Below, piece by piece: positions 16,120 to 23,820 of a DNA stretch of 64,000 bases (positions are counted from its first letter, which is position 1; each line of letters opens with the position of its first letter). Position numbers and translations under genes: made by a program. The notes under the pieces were generated by a model that saw only the letters and a list, made by a program, of their open reading frames with translations, had not been told where the DNA came from and made no database searches. The stretch is from assembly GCA_023423405.1 (NCBI GenBank), contig JAFAFR010000014.1, positions 62,001-126,000 of the forward strand. The letters are read 5' to 3'. This stretch comes from Bacteroidota bacterium. Its GTDB lineage: Bacteria > Bacteroidota > Bacteroidia > Chitinophagales > Chitinophagaceae.

Positions 16120-16566
16120 ATGAAAAAGTTCATTCTCATCGCCGCCACTGCCTTTGCCAGTTTATCCAGTTTCGCCAGTGTTGATCCTGTAACCGGCAAA
16201 GTGCTGGAAGCCTTCCGCACTGAATTTGCAGACGCCAAAAACGTACAGTGGAAATCGCTCGAAGACGCCGGTTTGTTCCAGGCCACTTTCACATTCAACA
16301 ACAGTGAAGTAAGCGTGTTCTACAATGCTGATGGCGAAATGGTAGCAACTGCCCGCTACATCAGCATCGACAACCTGCCCATCATGGTGGGTAAAGCAAT
16401 CCAGCATCGTTATCCCGAGCACGCCATCAAAAACGTAATTGAGCAGGTAAGCGGCGGTAACACCACTTATCATGTAACCCTGCACGGAGAAAAATCCAGC
16501 ATGATCGTATCTGCCACTCCTTCCGGCAATCTTAGCATATTCAAAAAAATAAAGAACAACCAGTAA
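16120..16566 (+). CDS. Secreted PepSY-like protein, first of a tandem pair
   Basis: 148 residues with signal peptide MKKFILIAATAFASLSSFAS. The mature part has FRTEFADAKNVQWKSL, a beta segment ATFTFNNSEVSVFYNADGEMVATARYI, then DNLPIMVGKAIQHRYPEHAIKNV and a C-terminal beta segment. This helix-strand-strand layout, with the central LPI..V..AI..RYP helix, recalls the PepSY-like/putative-beta-lactamase-inhibitor-like proteins of Bacteroidota. Function unknown. The next gene is a clear paralogue 56 bp downstream. Ordinary export to the periplasm is expected. Confidence 0.82.
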   Translation: MKKFILIAATAFASLSSFASVDPVTGKVLEAFRTEFADAKNVQWKSLEDAGLFQATFTFNNSEVSVFYNADGEMVATARYISIDNLPIMVGKAIQHRYPEHAIKNVIEQVSGGNTTYHVTLHGEKSSMIVSATPSGNLSIFKKIKNNQ

Positions 16567-16622
16567 CCTTTTAAGGGCGCGCTGCGTCCAACAGGCATAC
16601 AGATTTTTTAAACCTTATAACA

Positions 16623-17087
16623 ATGAAAAAGAGCATCACTGGAGTTGCCCTACTGGTACTCCTCACCTTATCCACTGCCTTCGCCGGCCCTCGTAATGGA
16701 AACGAAAACTCCAAAGACGGCGTAAGCAAACGCGTTGAAAGTTCATTCAGAAAAGAATTCGCCAACGCCGAGCAAACCACCTGGTCGCGCATCAACAAGT
16801 TCTACAAAGCACAGTTCACACTGCATGGCCAGGTGCTGTTTGCCGTACTGAACGAAGATGGCGAGATCATAAGCGTGTACCGCAACATCCTGTCGCAGCA
16901 ACTGCCCATCCGGCTGATGAACCATCTTAAGGAAAACTATTCCGGCTACTGGATCACCGAATTGTTTGAACTGGCGCAGGACAACCAGACCTTTTATTAT
17001 GTGACGCTGGAAGACGCCAATACCCGGCTCACCCTGAAAGCAGAGAACAGCAATGACTGGTTCGAATACATGAAGCTGAAAAAATAA
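16623..17087 (+). CDS. Secreted PepSY-like protein, second of a tandem pair
   Basis: 154 residues with signal peptide MKKSITGVALLVLLTLSTAFAG. The core aligns with the previous gene: SFRKEFANAEQTTWSRI, then AQFTLHGQVLFAVLNEDGEIISVYRNI and QQLPIRLMNHLKENYSGYWI. Two blocks are shared, FR-EFA-A---W and NxDGE(M/I). The signal peptides differ, so this is an old tandem duplication. A hairpin terminator follows at 17121. Function unknown. Confidence 0.82.
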   Translation: MKKSITGVALLVLLTLSTAFAGPRNGNENSKDGVSKRVESSFRKEFANAEQTTWSRINKFYKAQFTLHGQVLFAVLNEDGEIISVYRNILSQQLPIRLMNHLKENYSGYWITELFELAQDNQTFYYVTLEDANTRLTLKAENSNDWFEYMKLKK

Positions 17088-17120
17088 GACGGTTTTTTCT
17101 CTGAGGTTTTGTTGGAAAGT

Positions 17121-17151
17121 AAACAGCTCCGCAGCATATGCGGGGCTGTTT
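17121..17151 (+). terminator. Hairpin terminator after the tandem secreted genes
   Basis: A 13-bp stem (17121-17133 with 17139-17151; one G-T pair) closes a 5-nt loop and begins with AAA and ends with TTT. Only a weak T-tract (CGTTTG) follows. Confidence 0.55.
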
Positions 17152-17171
17152 CGTTTGGGGGGAAATTCACC

Positions 17172-17179
17172 TATTTTTG
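17172..17179 (+). promoter_or_regulatory. -7 element of the deoxyhypusine-synthase-like gene
   Basis: TATTTTTG matches TAnnTTTG exactly and ends 20 nt before the ATG. Confidence 0.55.
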
Positions 17180-17199
17180 TGCCCTAAATCAGAAAAGTC

Positions 17200-18174
17200 A
17201 TGAGCAAAGGCCCGGTTTCACAATTCATCCAGCACCACTATCGCCATTTCAATGCAGCGGCCCTGGTAGATGCCGCCAAAGGATACGAACAGCATTTGCT
17301 GGAAGGAGGCAAGATGATGGTTACCCTGGCAGGCGCCATGAGTACGGCTGAACTGGGCGTTTCGCTGGCCGAGATGATCCGGCAGGGCAAGGTGGACATC
17401 ATTTCCTGTACCGGCGCCAACCTCGAAGAAGACATCATGAACCTGGTGGCCCATAGCCACTATGAAAGAATACCGAATTACCGCGACCTTACACCGCAGC
17501 AGGAGTGGGACCTGCTGGAGCGTGGCCTGAACCGCGTAACGGATACCTGTATCCCGGAAGAAGAGGCTTTCCGCAAAATACAAGAGCATATTTCCAAACT
17601 CTGGAAAGATGCCGATGCTGCCGGCGAACGTTATTTCCCGCACGAGTACATGTACAAGTTGCTGCTGAGCGGCGTAATGAAAGCCGGGTACGAAATCGAT
17701 CCCAAAGACAGTTGGATGATCGCTGCGGCCGAACGCAACCTGCCCATCATTGTAGGCGGCTGGGAAGACAGCACCATGGGAAATATTTTTGCTTCCTATG
17801 TAATCAAGCAGGAGGTAAAGGCCACCACCATGAAGAGCGGCATTGAATACATGGTATGGCTGGCCGACTGGTACCGCCACAACAGCGGCGGCAAGGGTGT
17901 GGGCTTTTTCCAACTGGGCGGTGGCATTGCCGGCGACTTCCCCATTTGCGTGGTGCCCATGATGTACCAGGACCTGGAATGGCACGATGTTCCTTTTTGG
18001 AGTTATTTCTGCCAGGTAAGTGATTCCACTACTTCTTACGGTTCTTATTCCGGCGCCGTTCCCAATGAAAAGATCACCTGGGGTAAACTGGGAATCGATA
18101 CGCCCAAGTACATCGTGGAAAGTGATGCCACCATTGTGGCCCCGCTGATCTTCGCGTATATACTGGGGTGGTAA
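17200..18174 (+). CDS. Deoxyhypusine synthase family protein
   Basis: A 324-residue NAD-dependent enzyme of the deoxyhypusine/homospermidine synthase family. Family motifs include MMVTLAGAMSTAELG, DIISCTGANLEEDIMN, NLPIIVGGWEDSTMGNIFASYV, FFQLGGGIAGDFPI, and DSTTSYGSYSGAVPNEKITWGK with Lys296 at the position of the catalytic Lys in eukaryotic DHS (WGK). In eukaryotes DHS modifies eIF5A; bacteria lack canonical eIF5A, so the substrate is probably a polyamine or unknown. It has its own promoter and terminator-flanked transcription unit. No polyamine gene is adjacent. Confidence 0.9.
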   Translation: MSKGPVSQFIQHHYRHFNAAALVDAAKGYEQHLLEGGKMMVTLAGAMSTAELGVSLAEMIRQGKVDIISCTGANLEEDIMNLVAHSHYERIPNYRDLTPQQEWDLLERGLNRVTDTCIPEEEAFRKIQEHISKLWKDADAAGERYFPHEYMYKLLLSGVMKAGYEIDPKDSWMIAAAERNLPIIVGGWEDSTMGNIFASYVIKQEVKATTMKSGIEYMVWLADWYRHNSGGKGVGFFQLGGGIAGDFPICVVPMMYQDLEWHDVPFWSYFCQVSDSTTSYGSYSGAVPNEKITWGKLGIDTPKYIVESDATIVAPLIFAYILGW

Positions 18175-18195
18175 TTTCCGGCTAAGGGCGGCTTT

Positions 18196-19515
18196 TCACT
18201 GGCCTTTTTCTATTTTCTCCAGGGCGTTCCGCACAGGCAGGTAAAGGATCTTTCGTCCCGATCTGCGTTCTTCCAGAATTCCGGCACGCACCAGTGCGGC
18301 CAGGTCGTTTCTTGCCGTCTGGTTGCTCACGGAAAACCAGGATTCGATGGTTTGAACAGTGAACGATTGGGATGCATCTTTCACTATTTCCTGCAGAACC
18401 GCGATCTGCCGGTCGTTCCAGTTTGTATTCCGCAGGAGGTTCAGGAGGTTCTTTTTTTCTGCTGTTTTGCGGTTAATATGTGCTTTTAAATCTCCCAGCG
18501 CCCGGACGATGCATTCCAGGTTATAGATGATGAAATAGGTGAGGTCAAACCCATCCATTTCCGTATGCAGGTAGGCCCGCGCATACCTCGCTTTTGATTG
18601 CAGAATAATGCGGGAAACCGACATGTATTCTATCAACCAGTAGCCTTTTTTGACCAGGTACCAGTAAAAAACGATGCGGGCCGTGCGGCCATTCCCATCA
18701 GCAAAGGGATGAATGTATCCCATCAAAAAATGCAGGATGATCCCTTTGGTTATGGGATGCATAAAATAGGGCTGCTCATCTTTGTCGTTACAAAGGCGGC
18801 AATAGGCTTCGATCAGTTGCGGAATGGTCTCAAAATCCGGCGGCTGGTGCAGGATCTCTCCCGTTTGCGTATCGCGCACAGCCACCTGGTTGTCCGTACG
18901 GAATGCACCTTCTTCAGCGGCATCCGCCAGCGTGTTATTGGTGATGATGCGATGCAGGCTGCAAATGTTTTCTGTAGAGATGGGCAGGTGCTTGTTTTGC
19001 ACAATCCACTGCATTGCCGCATAATTGTTCACGATCATCTGCTCGGAAACATCGCGCGGCTTGCGATTGGTAGCAAGCATTTCTTTGGCCCATTTCCTGG
19101 CAGTATCGGCACCTTCGAGCTGGGAGGACGCAATCGCCTCCTCCATCAGCGAGCTGATGAGGTAGCGGTCTTTTTCTGCTACCGGCACAATGGAATCGCC
19201 CTGCATGTTCCCGCCCAGATTCATATCACATTCGTGCAGGTAACGCTGTACCAGTGCGGGGGAAGCAATGCTGAAAACCGGAAAGGCATCAACAGAAAGC
19301 TGCATGCCAATGCGGCTGGTTTTTACCGCCGCCCACAGCATTTTGGGGTCCATGTTCCACTCCTTCGCTTTGTACTTCCATTTGTCCCAATACAAATATT
19401 TGTTCTGGTTGAGGGATATAAATTCCAGGTACCTGCCACGTTTTACCAGTTCACTCAAACCAGCGGCGTGATCATAGGAAGCAGACAGAAAAGGGGGCTT
19501 TTCCGGTTTTCTCAT
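18196..19515 (-). CDS. Fic-family AMPylase with C-terminal winged helix
   Basis: 439 residues. The Fic motif HPFADGNGRTAR starts at His269 and matches the canonical HPFxDGNGRxxR, so adenylyl-transfer activity is expected. The inhibitory helix motif S130-S-Q-L-E134-G135 fits (S/T)xxxE(G/N), marking a class II, self-inhibited Fic protein. The C-terminal about 75 residues (from NWNDRQIAVLQEIV) form a winged helix with TARNDLAALVRAGILEERRSGR. No antitoxin gene is adjacent. Its promoter is covered by inverted repeats (19519-19585), suggesting autoregulation through the winged helix. Target protein unknown. Confidence 0.92.
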   Translation of the reverse strand: MRKPEKPPFLSASYDHAAGLSELVKRGRYLEFISLNQNKYLYWDKWKYKAKEWNMDPKMLWAAVKTSRIGMQLSVDAFPVFSIASPALVQRYLHECDMNLGGNMQGDSIVPVAEKDRYLISSLMEEAIASSQLEGADTARKWAKEMLATNRKPRDVSEQMIVNNYAAMQWIVQNKHLPISTENICSLHRIITNNTLADAAEEGAFRTDNQVAVRDTQTGEILHQPPDFETIPQLIEAYCRLCNDKDEQPYFMHPITKGIILHFLMGYIHPFADGNGRTARIVFYWYLVKKGYWLIEYMSVSRIILQSKARYARAYLHTEMDGFDLTYFIIYNLECIVRALGDLKAHINRKTAEKKNLLNLLRNTNWNDRQIAVLQEIVKDASQSFTVQTIESWFSVSNQTARNDLAALVRAGILEERRSGRKILYLPVRNALEKIEKGQ

Positions 19516-19518
19516 TTA

Positions 19519-19585
19519 TTCCTAATTATTCCCAAATTTAGGAAAAAAAAGAAGCTTACTCCTAATTTTTTAAATAATTAGGAGT
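19519..19585 (-). promoter_or_regulatory. Promoter with two inverted repeats upstream of the Fic gene
   Basis: The minus strand has -7 element TAAATTTG (19540-19533), 17 nt before the ATG at 19515. It is overlapped by inverted repeat TTCCTAA (19519-19525)/TTAGGAA (19538-19544). A second, perfect 10-bp inverted repeat ACTCCTAATT (19558-19567)/AATTAGGAGT (19576-19585) lies at about the -33 region. Both share the TCCTAA/TTAGGA core, so one dimeric regulator probably binds both. Confidence 0.65.
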
Positions 19586-19635
19586 AATTTGAAATTGATT
19601 ATCAATACCTATCTATTTGATTTTCATCGCCTATG

Positions 19636-20739
19636 TCAGAGTTTGAAGAATATCTTCTTCTTATACAGAAAATAACATAAATACCATTCCAGTGCGAATA
19701 TGCACAGGCAGCACACTACAAATTTCGACAGGTCGGGCAGGCTGAACCAGCCCATGATACCGCCGGCGATGGATGAAATATATTCATTGAACCAGCGGTG
19801 GCCGACGATCTCAAAAAAAAGATAGATAAAGATCGAATTCATTCCCACGATGGTGAAAAACTTCAAATGCCTGCGATGGTTCATGATATCGATCCACCAG
19901 TAGGCGGCGGTAAGAAAGAGCAACACCCATCCCAGCGAAGCCAGCACAAAAGAAGAGGTTGCAATGCGTTTAATGATGGGCGTTATATCGAGCCAGTCGA
20001 GCAGGTAGCCCGTCAGTAGTGTAATAATTCCCCAGGCAAAAAGCGTGCGGATCTTTTTGCTGCTGTTGCTGATGAGCAGTTTGCCTGCCAGGGCACCGGC
20101 GATGGTGTGTACCGCGGTGGGAAGGCAGTTGATGGCTACCCACCCGCCGCTATTGATCTTGTTCATCAGCAGGAGGTCGACGTAGTTTCCAAAATTATGC
20201 TGGTCGGTGAAGGGCTGGTTGAAACCGGGAATATTGGTGTAGCGGTACAGGATTTCCGTGAGCAGCAGGATAGCCACACATACAACAATCTGCGTCGCAT
20301 AACTGTACCGGAAAATCAAAAAACTCACCAGGGTGGTAAAGGACAATTGCGTGAGCACATCCCAGAGCTCGAAGGAAAGTCCGCCGGGCCGGACGGCGTA
20401 GTCGAGCACCCCCCAGAAAAACAACCAGAAACAACGTTTCAATATTTTCTGAAACGATTGCTGCCAGGTAACACCGCCGGCCCACTGCCGGGTAACGGAA
20501 TAAGCCATGGCTGTTCCCGCCATGAACATAAAGGAAGGTTGTACCAGGTCCCAGAAGCGAAGGCCGTTCCAGGGATGATGTACCATTTGTTGTATAAAGG
20601 CAGTAAAGGCCGTGCCCTTCGTATGTTCATATAGGTATTCATAAAGGCCGGTGGAGTCCATCATCAGCAGCACCATAATGAGTCCCCGGAGAAAATCGAG
20701 AGAAAGCAGGCGGGCGGAGCCAGGCTGGCTAAGGTTCAT
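19636..20739 (-). CDS. DUF5009/HGSNAT-like membrane acyltransferase
   Basis: 367 residues with about ten hydrophobic segments. The N-terminal RLLSLDFLRGLIMVLLMMDSTG is the entry helix of DUF5009/DUF1624-type heparan-alpha-glucosaminide N-acetyltransferase-like proteins. It is followed by HHPWNGLRFWDLVQPSFMFMAGTAMAYS, which carries the conserved His and the WDL.QP.FMF motif. These proteins move acyl groups across the inner membrane, probably to glycans. The start at 20739 was chosen because the longer reading adds about 60 low-quality residues. It faces the Fic gene tail to head with a 120-bp gap. Confidence 0.85.
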   Translation of the reverse strand: MNLSQPGSARLLSLDFLRGLIMVLLMMDSTGLYEYLYEHTKGTAFTAFIQQMVHHPWNGLRFWDLVQPSFMFMAGTAMAYSVTRQWAGGVTWQQSFQKILKRCFWLFFWGVLDYAVRPGGLSFELWDVLTQLSFTTLVSFLIFRYSYATQIVVCVAILLLTEILYRYTNIPGFNQPFTDQHNFGNYVDLLLMNKINSGGWVAINCLPTAVHTIAGALAGKLLISNSSKKIRTLFAWGIITLLTGYLLDWLDITPIIKRIATSSFVLASLGWVLLFLTAAYWWIDIMNHRRHLKFFTIVGMNSIFIYLFFEIVGHRWFNEYISSIAGGIMGWFSLPDLSKFVVCCLCIFALEWYLCYFLYKKKIFFKL

Positions 20740-20865
20740 TCGAATGGTTTTGAAAGTATTTTTTGATGTTTCACTTTCAAAGTAAGACAAAAATGAAACT
20801 AAATATTGCTGTTGCCGCGGAGAGGCCTGGCCCCGCCGACCACAAAACGGATACAAAACGGGCGC

Positions 20866-20896
20866 AAAAAAGGCGTTCCGTTGGAACGCCTTTTTA
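20866..20896. terminator. Bidirectional-looking intrinsic terminator
   Basis: Stem GGCGTTCC (20872-20879) and GGAACGCC (20883-20890) around GTT, flanked by A6 and T5, so the stem extends into A/T pairs. On the minus strand it terminates the M28 peptidase gene ending at 20938. On the plus strand it would stop antisense read-through. Confidence 0.8.
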
Positions 20897-20937
20897 CCTA
20901 CGCTGCCGCAAGCAGGTCTCAATTATTTCCCGGTCGC

Positions 20938-22470
20938 TTACCTCGTCATGGTCGGGATCGGCAGGTCGCGTTTGATCTGGTTGTCGCGGTTCGCCATTTC
21001 CCAGGCCGTATAAAACACCAGCAGCGCGCGCTTGCGCAGCAGCGTGAAATTGATCTTATCCACGGTATCGGTGGGCTTGTGGTAGTCGGCCTGCAGCATG
21101 CCGTCGTAATAAAAGATCACGGGCACGCCCTTACGCGCAAAGTTGTAGTGGTCGCTGCGGAAATAGATCTGGTTGGGATCCTGCGGGTCGTTAAAACGAT
21201 AATCGAGCGACATCTTTACGTATTTCTTATTCACGGCCTCGCTGAGCGGTTTCAGTTCGGTGCTCAGTTTGTCGTCGCCCACCACGTACACATAGTTCAA
21301 TGTGTCGCCGCTGGTGCGCTCTGTATCAACCCGGCCGATCATGTCGATGTTGAGATCGGCAGTTGCCTTGTCCATGGGAATGGAGGGATGCTCGGCGAAA
21401 TAATCGGACCCCCAGAGTCCTTTCTCCTCACCACTAACGGTCATGAACAGCACATTACGGCGCGGGCCCTTGCCGGCTTCTTTTGCTTTCACAAAGGCTT
21501 CGGCAATTTCCAGTACGCCTACGGTGCCGGAGCCATCGTCGTCGGCGCCATAATAAATCACATCACCCCTTTTTCCCAGGTGGTCGTAGTGCGCCGTCAC
21601 GATCAGCCACTCGTCTTTTTTATCGCTTCCTTCTATATAAGCCAGCACGTTGCTGCTCTTCAGTTTCTGAATGTCTTTGTTCAGCTCCAGCAGCACATGG
21701 GCGGCATAGGTCTTCGGCGCTGTCTTACCGGTTTTGGCAGATGATTCAATGCCCTGCCAGTCGCTGCCCGTAATGGCAGCAGCCACGCCGGAAGAAATGG
21801 TGTAAAAGCTGGCCGTTTGCGCTGGCGTATACAGGTTCGTGTACATATTACCGAGCGTCATCGCTTCCTTGCGCGGGAAACCGGGTCCCACCATCAGCAC
21901 GGCGGCGGCGCCCTTCTTCACGGCATTCATGTATTTGCCGTAAAAAGAGCCGGGTGCCCGGAAGCCTTTTTTCGTACTGGTATAACCCGAAGGCACACCA
22001 TCAAGGATCAGCACCGCTTTTCCTTTTACATCGGTATTCGCATAATCATCCCAGGTAGAATCCACGATGCCGTGCCCCACGAGCACTACTTCGGAGAAAT
22101 ACTGTCCGCCCGGTCGTGTCAGTTGCAGGTAGGGCTGGAAATCGGCATTGAGGCCGAACGCTTTTTCATTAACGGCCAGGGCGCTGCTCACCAGGGAATC
22201 GCGGAACACCGGGAAGTCCATCTGGTAGCTGCCGTTGTTGCCGGGCTGGAGCCCCAGCGACCTGAAATGGTTTTCGATATAGGCGGCCGCTTTGCGCTGG
22301 CCTTCGCTGGCGGTTTCCCTTCCTGCCATGTCGGCGCTGGCTACAATGGTGAGGTGCCGTTTAAGGTCCTCTTCCGTGATGCTGGCCGCAATTTTGGTGG
22401 GATTGATTTTTTTCTGCCCCATTGCAAGGGCCGCCGGGATCAAGCCCAGCACTAGTAAAAATTTCCTCAT
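20938..22470 (-). CDS. Secreted M28-family zinc peptidase
   Basis: 510 residues with signal peptide MRKFLLVLGLIPAALAMGQ. A PA-like insertion (about 120-250, GKAVLILDGVP) sits between the N-terminal part and the catalytic core. Zinc ligands read in order: His in VTAHYDHLG, Asp in GADDDGSGT, Glu-Glu in SGEEKGLWGS, Asp in LNIDMIGR and His in ADYHKPTDT. It is probably a periplasmic aminopeptidase. A second, shorter M28 enzyme with a PDZ domain lies at 27733. A terminator follows at 20866-20896. Confidence 0.93.
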   Translation of the reverse strand: MRKFLLVLGLIPAALAMGQKKINPTKIAASITEEDLKRHLTIVASADMAGRETASEGQRKAAAYIENHFRSLGLQPGNNGSYQMDFPVFRDSLVSSALAVNEKAFGLNADFQPYLQLTRPGGQYFSEVVLVGHGIVDSTWDDYANTDVKGKAVLILDGVPSGYTSTKKGFRAPGSFYGKYMNAVKKGAAAVLMVGPGFPRKEAMTLGNMYTNLYTPAQTASFYTISSGVAAAITGSDWQGIESSAKTGKTAPKTYAAHVLLELNKDIQKLKSSNVLAYIEGSDKKDEWLIVTAHYDHLGKRGDVIYYGADDDGSGTVGVLEIAEAFVKAKEAGKGPRRNVLFMTVSGEEKGLWGSDYFAEHPSIPMDKATADLNIDMIGRVDTERTSGDTLNYVYVVGDDKLSTELKPLSEAVNKKYVKMSLDYRFNDPQDPNQIYFRSDHYNFARKGVPVIFYYDGMLQADYHKPTDTVDKINFTLLRKRALLVFYTAWEMANRDNQIKRDLPIPTMTR

Positions 22471-22533
22471 GGTTGTTTGATATGAACCGGCAATTTAGAA
22501 CATGCCTTGCATTCCGCGGCGCCGGTTATCACA

Positions 22534-23385
22534 TCAACTCCACTCTTCCGGTAATTTTTCCTGCTCCATTTCCTTGTTCACGCGGGCGGCAATGCTGATG
22601 CTGATCTCGTACAGGAGCCAGAGCGGCACCGTTACGATGAGCTGGCTCACCACGTCGGGCGGTGTGATCACGGCAGCGATCACCAGGATCACCACCACAG
22701 CGAATTTGCGGTAGGTGCGCAAAAAGTCGGCGGTGAGGATGCCCACTTTGGCCAGGAAATATACCACCAGCGGGAGCTGGAACACAATGCCCGTGCCCAG
22801 TACCAGCGATACGATATTGTCGATGTAATCGCTGATGGTAAAGGTGTTGGCGATAAGGGGACTGAGTGTATAGGCCGCGAAAAAGTTAACGGTGTAGGGG
22901 GCTATCAGGAAATAGCCAAAACTCACGCCGCTGAAAAAAAGCAGGGATACCCAGAAGATGACCCCGCGGGTCTTTTTCAGCTCCTTATCGGTGAGGGCTG
23001 GTTTCACGAAGCGCCAGAACTCCCAGAACACATAAGGAAAAGCAATAATGAATCCGCCAACGAAGGCGATGGTGAAGCTCATCATGAACTGGCTGCTCAT
23101 TTCGGTGCTGATGAGCTTGAGGTTGATGTCTTCGAGGCAAAGAGCGCTGCCCATACCGATTTTATGGCTGGTGGCGCAGAGCACGCGGTAGGTGATGAAA
23201 TCCTTATTGGCCGGCCCCATAACGATCCTGCCAAAAAAGAAATCCATATATACGAATACGATAACGGCCCCCGCGAGTACGGCCAGCAGGCTTCGCATGA
23301 TGTGCCAGCGAAGGGCTTCGAGGTGATCGACAAAGGACATTTCAGCCCCTGATGCGGACTTCCGGTTGAAAATACTTTTCGCCAT
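22534..23385 (-). CDS. tatC: Twin-arginine translocase subunit TatC
   Basis: 283 residues with six hydrophobic segments. The N-terminal MSFVDHLEALRWHIMRSLLA matches the family's F-HL-ELR entry segment, which with conserved Glu/Arg residues binds the twin-Arg signal. PYVFWEFWRFVKPALTDKE and GVSFGYFLIAP are TatC signatures. Loops after TM1 are longer than in E. coli, as usual in Bacteroidota. No tatA/tatB is adjacent. The -7 box TATTTTTG (23409-23402) lies 16 nt before the ATG. Confidence 0.95.
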   Translation of the reverse strand: MAKSIFNRKSASGAEMSFVDHLEALRWHIMRSLLAVLAGAVIVFVYMDFFFGRIVMGPANKDFITYRVLCATSHKIGMGSALCLEDINLKLISTEMSSQFMMSFTIAFVGGFIIAFPYVFWEFWRFVKPALTDKELKKTRGVIFWVSLLFFSGVSFGYFLIAPYTVNFFAAYTLSPLIANTFTISDYIDNIVSLVLGTGIVFQLPLVVYFLAKVGILTADFLRTYRKFAVVVILVIAAVITPPDVVSQLIVTVPLWLLYEISISIAARVNKEMEQEKLPEEWS

Positions 23386-23401
23386 AATGTGTCAAGGCCC
23401 G

Positions 23402-23409
23402 CAAAAATA
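23402..23409 (-). promoter_or_regulatory. -7 element of tatC
   Basis: The minus strand reads TATTTTTG, an exact TAnnTTTG match, 16 nt before the tatC ATG. Confidence 0.5.
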
Positions 23410-23508
23410 AGCAATCAGGCGGCAGCGGGAGGCCCTGATCTTTTTTCCTGCAATAAATCGAAAAATCTTTCGTTCTAAGTAGTTACTGAACCTCCAAATC
23501 CAATTACG

Positions 23509-23682
23509 ATGAGCAGAAAAGCCCTGTACCATAGTACCGATTCCATCCGCATCAATCGCGATAATTACCGTCATTCCCTCAATCTCAGCCGCTTTGCCCG
23601 TTACCTGCTTTGTGTGTTGCTAAAAGGCGAATCGCCCATCGAAAACCGCAGCGTGTACCGCGGCCGGCCCCTTCGTTTCTAA
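23509..23682 (+). CDS. Putative 57-residue basic small protein
   Basis: An ATG ORF encoding a basic peptide that starts MSRKALYHSTDSIRINRDNY and ends YRGRPLRF. It has about a dozen Arg/Lys residues, one Cys and a short hydrophobic patch RYLLCVLLKG. There is no signal peptide. It lies in a 435-bp gap between tatC and the SNF2 gene. A strong intrinsic terminator begins 50 nt after its stop, arguing that this strand is transcribed as a separate unit. No known family is recognised; it could also be the body of a small RNA. Confidence 0.45.
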   Translation: MSRKALYHSTDSIRINRDNYRHSLNLSRFARYLLCVLLKGESPIENRSVYRGRPLRF

Positions 23683-23732
23683 CCCATCCCATATATTCAG
23701 CACTTACCTCTGAAACCACTTTCGTAAGCGCG

Positions 23733-23755
23733 CCCCACCCCGGTGGGGTTTTTTT
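23733..23755 (+). terminator. Strong intrinsic terminator after the 57-residue ORF
   Basis: Perfect stem CCCCACC (23733-23739) and GGTGGGG (23742-23748) with a tight 2-nt loop, followed by seven T residues (23749-23755). Confidence 0.85.
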
Positions 23756-23820
23756 GGCGGCGCCCGGGCCATAAAGCCGTAGGCCGCTCTCCTGTGGAAG
23801 CGGCGGTCTGTAGCAGCCGC

